A model generated the notes under the pieces. That model saw only the letters and a list, made by a program, of their open reading frames with translations, was not told the origin of the DNA and did no database searches. A program made the translations under genes and the position numbers. Of a stretch of DNA of 64,000 bases, positions 58,421-64,000 are shown piece after piece. Origin of the DNA: Nyssa sinensis (taxonomy: Eukaryota > Streptophyta > Magnoliopsida > Cornales > Nyssaceae). The stretch lies in contig CM018038.1 of the NCBI GenBank assembly GCA_008638375.1, positions 13,414,515 to 13,478,514 on the forward strand, in the 5' to 3' direction. Position 1 is the stretch's first letter. Every line of letters begins with the position of its first letter.

Positions 58421-59130
58421 ATATGCAGCAATCATATTATGAATGCGTCCACTCATTATTAACGTTAACTATTAACGTCTGATAACAATTATGGAAATAC
58501 TAAAAAAAAATCTATTTCCGTAAAAGGTGTGTTTGAGTAAAAATAGTATTGGTACCTAACTATTGTTTTCCTCGTTTTCTTTTTAAATACAATTTTTTTT
58601 TACAATAAAAAGAAGCTCTCTTAGTGAATATTTGTTTAAAAAAACTGGGATAAATTAGATAAAGCTCCTATGATTTTTTCTTGATAATTATTCTAAACTT
58701 TTTTGAAATTTTTTAAATTACATTAATCTTTTTTACTTTATCTTATAAATTATAAATATCACTTCAGTCAATTTTTTTCAAAATAACAAAACCTCAATTT
58801 TATTTTTTTAATTTTGAACAATTTTTTTTGATTTTTTGATTTTAAATAAATATTAATTAAAACCTTAAATTTATTTTTTTATAAAATTGAAATAAGTTAT
58901 TTATCTTGAATTTATTTTTAAATTATGTAAAATAATTCTTTGAAAAAATAGGTCAAAATAAAAAAAAAAAAATTGTAAAAAAAAAAAGGATTGTCTTCTC
59001 ATTTTAAAAATAACTTGATTGAAGTGAATATTTATAATTTGATACTGACATCTACAACAAATTTTTAAACATAATTTTTCGTAAACACAAACAAAAAAAT
59101 AAAAAAAATTGTTACAAACAAACGGATATT
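58421..59130. other. AT-rich non-coding stretch
   Basis: Only low-complexity A/T runs. The open frame at 58901-59233 is Phe-rich translation of T runs and not a gene. Confidence 0.5.
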
Positions 59131-59600
59131 TCAGGATCGCAACATGAGATTGACTAGGACTGTAAATGAAACTCATTGGAGGAAATAAAAATAAAAATAA
59201 GCTATCGTGAGAATCACAAACGTCACTGCACATGTATACAACCCATCTTTATTATATATCTTTCCTTCTTATTTAAAAATTATTATACGATTATCCTGGC
59301 TTTCACACCATTGAAGCAAAATAAAATAATAAGCTATCTTTAGATCCAAAATCGTCACCTCGGATGTATGCAACCCTTCTATATTTAAATATGATACGAT
59401 TTTCCTTGATTTGGAATTATACGTCTCTCCTATTTATTTAAATATTATAATTGTATGATTTCTTTCTTTCTTTCTTTATTGACCTGTTTTATTGTGGATT
59501 ATGAATTATTTGATTTTCCTCGATTTGGAATTTAACGTCTCTCCTCTTTATTTAAATACTATACTTGTACGATTTCTTTATTTCTGTGAATTATAAAAAT
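59130..59600. repeat. Degenerate tandem amplification, about 110-bp units
   Basis: Repeated segments with gattttcct(c/t)gatttggaatt and acgtctctcct.tttattta recur at about 59400 and 59510; earlier, more diverged copies start with aagctat near 59200 and 59312. The unit derives from the motif set at 4556-4700. Confidence 0.55.
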
Positions 59601-60865
59601 TATAAAAAAAGATTGTTTTGGTAAGTTGTGAAAATCAAATTTCAAAAATTTTCTATATATAAAAACTAATACAGAAGAAAGAATACGTTTTCTTCATAGC
59701 AACGGCACAACCAGACACAATCATTTTTTTTCTAAATTTTAATTTATTGTCTTTTTAAAAAAATACTACTGTTTATTTATTTAAATATCATTGTTTTTTA
59801 TTAAATCGAAATAGCATTACTATTTGTTTTGTTTATATAAAACAACATGAAAAAATATTAATATTAAAAATAAAAGAGCTTCATTTAAAATTATTGCTTT
59901 AGACTTCAAATAATATTGAACCGGTCTTGAGAGTGTTAGCTCTCAACGATCATTTTGAAACCTCAATCGGCCTTTTGGCGTTAGACGGGTTCAAAACTAA
60001 GTCTTGTAATGAGATTCGGAGAAACTAAAAATATACATTAGAGAAATTAAAAAGATACACTTCTCAAAATATTTTTTAACATTTTAAACAGTTTATTTTT
60101 GAATTCACCACTTACACATTATCTAATATTTACAACATAAAAGATAAAGAAAAAATTTCACAAGTTAAAATCACTTTTAAATAATTTTATGAAACACACA
60201 ACAATCAATTATTCAAAACCTATTTTTCAATAATCATTTTTTAAGAATCAATTTTTTTAAAATCTAGAACTCTTCCTAACGGGTTCTAAGGTAATCAGGC
60301 CAGCTCGGTTTCTATTAGTATCATTAGTTTTGTCTTTTTTTGTTTTAATTCTAACCTTGTTAATAAGAAACCTATTAGCAATGATGTTATTTATATTAAT
60401 AAAATTCATTTTCATTGCTAATAACAAAAGAGTTAACAGACAAAGAATAAGTCAGAATGATTTACAATCTCTCAATTTTTTTAAAAAAATAGGTTTTATA
60501 TATAAAATATTATTCTTTTTCAAACCAGTTCAACTAATCATCTTAATTTCTCTCAATTTTTATCTAAATTTTTTTACCTACGCCGAAATCCGCCGTTGTA
60601 GATTTGCCGACTCAAAGCCGGCGGCTTATATTCGTTGGTCAACTGACACATACCTCTTCTCTTGTGGTTCAGTTTTGTATCCTTGCACAAATCTGGTTGT
60701 ATCCCGCGTGGGAATGACGAAATGATGATGTATGTATGGAAGTATTTGTACTTTTGCCCCCTGTCCAATTTAGTAGTCTCCCAATTTTCCCTTTATCTTG
60801 TATTTGGTGTTATTAAATTAAAATATTCCGATTTAAATTAATTAGAGTTTGACTTAAATGAGCTT
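59601..60865. other. Non-coding flank of unit 3
   Basis: No supported gene. 60700-60800 (gcgtgggaatgacgaaatga, tccaatttag) is the diverged match of 4780-4870. The 131-residue open frame at 60330 is AT-rich chance sequence. Confidence 0.5.
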
Positions 60866-61362
60866 ACAATTCGTTTAGATAAGCAGGGAAGAAAGGAAAT
60901 GAGAGAAGAGTATTAGTTATAAAAGAAATGAAATGAGAGGAGAGGAAAGAGCAATCCCTTCTTTATGTTTGGACAACTAATAAAAGGAAAGGAATATAAT
61001 CTTTTCATCTTATTTGGAAATGACAAAAGAGAGAAAGAAAAGGAAAGAATTTTATATTATTTTATTATTATACCCTTTTAAATTGTGTTTGGATGCCATA
61101 GGATAGAGGTGTCATTTTTATTTTAGCTTTTATAATTTTAAGGGTAATATTGGTATTATTAAAAATTCATTAAATCCTTGTTTCCTTTCCTTCCATTTCC
61201 GCCCACTTTTAAAGTGATAACAAAATTGCTTAAATGAGGGTTAAGCTCTTCCTCCCTCTCCCTCCCTTTCTTTCCTAATTTTTAAAACAAACATGATATA
61301 ATCTTTCCTTCCTTCTCCTTCCCTTCCCTTTTTTTCCAATTCCTTCCATCCAAACATAGTGT
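60866..61362. mobile_element. Purine/pyrimidine foldback element in unit 3
   Basis: The left part is purine-rich (gaaaggaaatgagagaagag) and the right part its pyrimidine-rich inverse (cttccttctccttcccttcc). Outer ends TCGTTTAGATAAG and CCATCCAAACATAGTG are imperfect inverted repeats. TTAGAGTTTGA stands on both sides (about 60843 and 61364), possibly an 11-base target duplication, which would suit a Mutator-like MITE. Absent from units 1 and 2. Confidence 0.55.
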
Positions 61363-63640
61363 TAGAGTTTGAATTAACTTATTTTCATTTTCAATATATA
61401 TTCAAACTTTAAGACCCCTAAAAATTTTTAATTCTTCATCTGGCGTGCATATTATATAAAAGAAATGACAAGAAATGTTTAAAAGAAAAATAAATAAAAC
61501 TATTTTTTATTTTGTCTCTCTTATTTGTAGAAATTAAAAATAAAAAAAATCCCTAAATGATGGGGAAGATTAGAAAATAAAAGGAAGTTGACATATAAAA
61601 TTTAAAAATTATAACTTCATTTTCTTTATTTTTCATTCCAAGTCCAAGGCAAGTTGAACATACTTGTGGGTGGCTCAACTTGATTTGATTGGTAGTCTGA
61701 AAAATTATGAATAATTAAAAAAATAATGATAAAATTGAACCGGTGTATGCTTTTCACATTTTATGTTTAAAATTATCTACTTGCCCTTGCATAAAAAAAA
61801 AAGAGGTATTGTTATATTCATTTTCGGACAAGAGCATTTGTGTACTTTTTATTTTTTTAAATAAAAGAGGAGAATGGTGTCTGTGTCAAGAAATTATTCA
61901 ATGAGCCCATCATATTACGTTATTATGTGACGGTGTCTCGTAAATTTTTAAATATTTCATAAATTATGCGAAGTAACTTTCTCAAAAAAAGAAAAGAATT
62001 TATAGAATTTGTAAAAATTTATTAAACAATGATGTGATATAACAATCTTACCATATCCCAATGTAAAGTAATAGCACTTGGCAAAAAGAAGGGTGTGACT
62101 TACCCTCCCAATTGAACCTTATAATTGTCATGACACTTAATTCTGGTCCTAAAAAATCTCAAGAATTTTAGAATATGTAAATGATCAAACCCTAAACCAA
62201 CCCACTCCCAATCAACCCAGCTGATAGAATAGAATGAACCCATCCATCCAGTTCATTATACTAAACAGAATTTCAAACCAATGTTTAAAGGAAATAATTG
62301 GTCATTTATACCCTTATGTTATAGAAACAATTAAAATGCCAAAATGGTTCGAATGAGAACACTTCTTGTAAGGGCATAATTTTACTTACCAATAAATGTT
62401 ATGCCACGTGTACAAGAAAGAGTATAGTACCTAAATTGGCCTTATTTAATGTGGCTCAAATAGAAGATTACGGCCGGATGAATTCATCTGAACTGTGGAC
62501 TTGCGGCGCAATATTCAATCTCAAACAAAACTGGACAGCCATCAGCATGGGCATAGCTCCAGCACAGACCTACCAATAGTTCAAAAAAATTGACCAAGCC
62601 AAACCCATCCAAATGTTCAAAAAAGGGAAAAAAATCATAATCCCAAGATAATCAGAAGCATAATCTTAATTATATGCGCCATCTGTGACCCTATATTCTC
62701 TTATGATCATAGTATCGTTTTTTCCTACCTTTTTCATTTAGATATTAATGGCTTGCCACCATTAGAAGACAAAAGGTGGTGCAGAGGAGAAACCCTTTTG
62801 TTGTCATGCGGGTTTAACAAGAGAAGAAAGTCTATCATAATGGATTTCTAAGCTAATGAGAATTTGAATACGACGGTCATCTTCAAACAAAGCTCCATTG
62901 TGGTATGCTAGAGCCAAGGATGCAAAAAAGGCCCGTGGATCGGACTGAGCTTGTTCAGGAGGCGGGCCGGGCCAAGTTCAGGTCGGGCTATTGCAAGCTC
63001 CTACCAAATTAGTGGGTTAGGCTAGACTAGGCCAAGCCCAGAGAACAAGACCCTAGCTCGGCCCTAAGCCCTAATTCTTAATACGGGCTTAGCGAGCTTG
63101 TAGGCCTAAAAAAAAAATTATTGTAAAATTGTAATTAAGTCATAGATAATTACATGAAAAAATAATTAACAAATAAAATGTTAATGCATAATAGAAGTTA
63201 GAATTGATAAATGAATTTTTTTTGTTCTTGTACAATTGACAAATGATTTAATAGTTTGAATAAAAACTATGAAAACAAGTGTTTGATATATAGGAGGAGC
63301 TAATATTCTTTAATATTGACATGCATGGTAATAGTGTAAAGTTTGAATTGAGATGTAAATAATAAAGATGTGAAGTGAAAGGTAAAGAAATTAAATAGAT
63401 ATTGGTTTGTCAAGTTAGAAGTAAATCAAATAATATTAAATAATGATGATCATTTGAATTGAAAAGAGTGGAAATTCGATTCCTAATTGAATCTTTTAAT
63501 TGTTTGATAGTTAGTTCCAATCAAAATTAATTAGTCCAGATTTATTGGATATTAGCACATAAAATTGCCTTTCAAATTGAATCTTAGTATCCCTCACTCT
63601 AGACGAAAATAGTCTTGATAAAGTCTAGTGAGAGACTAGT
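61363..63640. other. Non-coding, with a GC-rich island at 62930-63110
   Basis: 62080-62190 is the diverged match of 5040-5130. 62930-63110 holds many GGGCC, GGCCC and AAGCCC motifs in both directions (gcgggccgggccaagttcag, aagcccagag), a type of repeat common in plant genomes but of unknown class. No gene. Confidence 0.5.
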
Positions 63641-63889
63641 TGTATTCCTAATTAAAGAATGTTTGACAAAGTAATAAATTTATTTTGTAAGACCTACATA
63701 TTTTGAGAATCAAATATTTACTCGTTACAAAATTAGGTATTCTCTTCAATATCAAAATAAAAATAAAAATTAGAATCCTTTTAATTTCTTTAAAAAAAAA
63801 AGATATTTTAATATATGCACAAAACAGACATACACAAATAGCACATAGAAGTGCCCCTCTGAACACTCGCACCATTGGTGAACACTGAG

Positions 63890-64000
63890 AAGTATAAGGG
63901 TTAAACAAGGCAGGTAACAGGTATTTCTTTCCGTTAGCACCCTGCGCATTATAGCTAGCTCCGGTGCTGGAATCAAGCAACAATTCTCCGGCATAGACTG
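63890..64000 (-). other. Possible partial exon at right edge
   Basis: The last 110 bases are less AT-rich. One minus-strand frame, entering from the edge, reads [20 protein letters not shown], which looks like real protein. I do not recognise the family, and splice sites are not decisive. It may be an exon continuing beyond the window, or chance. Confidence 0.25.

Noticed and set aside
58901..59233. 110-residue Phe-rich open frame, and the 131-residue frame at 60330-60725
   Set aside because: Low-complexity AT-rich chance frames without homology or gene context.

Overview
This is plant nuclear DNA, from a flowering plant and most likely a eudicot. The evidence is UDP-glycosyltransferase family 85 (UGT85A) genes with the family's single phase-1 intron, AT-rich intergenic sequence, MITEs, and several decayed Ty3/gypsy retrotransposons of the plant Tat lineage. 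I cannot name the species. The only genes that look intact are the UGTs; almost everything else is transposon or decayed repeat.

Layout. Three UGT85A-like genes lie in tandem on the minus strand: UGT-1 (1-1512, cut by the left edge), UGT-2 (20979-22591) and UGT-3 (45399-46986). Each sits in a segment of the same ancestral tandem duplication. Units 1 and 2 can be followed through most of their flanks: 2521-5205 matches 24780-26308 plus 36034-37541, and 18408-20600 matches 37537-40000. Unit 3 is older and recognisable only in patches, for example 58225-58420, 60700-60800 and 62080-62190.

Each unit was later hit by a large Tat element: A in unit 1 (5206-18407, minus), B in unit 2 (26314-36033, plus) and C in unit 3 (48122-58090, minus). 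All three have the order LTR, PBS, gag, protease, RT, two RNase H regions, integrase, tandem-repeat 3' region, an antisense gene, PPT, LTR. All are dead through stops and frameshifts. A also carries a nested 2.7-kb insertion. Smaller insertions include a Stowaway-like MITE pair, four long palindromic elements, a hAT-like MITE present only in unit 2, and copia and LINE RNase H fragments.

Main observations: (1) element B has no normal 5' LTR; its left end is an inverted copy of the U5 end, yet a 5-bp target duplication flanks it, so it seems to have integrated with two inverted U5 ends after an aberrant strand transfer. (2) All three Tat elements carry the same antisense gene with two introns at conserved places, preceded by a palindrome and a TATA-like box at nearly constant spacing. 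(3) The integrase motif that should hold the second catalytic Asp lacks it in all three elements. (4) UGT-1 and UGT-2 are about 98% identical, intron included, inside flanks that differ by roughly 10%, which suggests gene conversion. (5) The duplicate units preserve the empty sites of A, B and the hAT-like MITE.

Working together: the UGT85A enzymes are expected to be cytosolic glucosyltransferases for small acceptors; the retroelements are passive passengers that now make up roughly half of the window. Percent identities and breakpoints were judged by eye.
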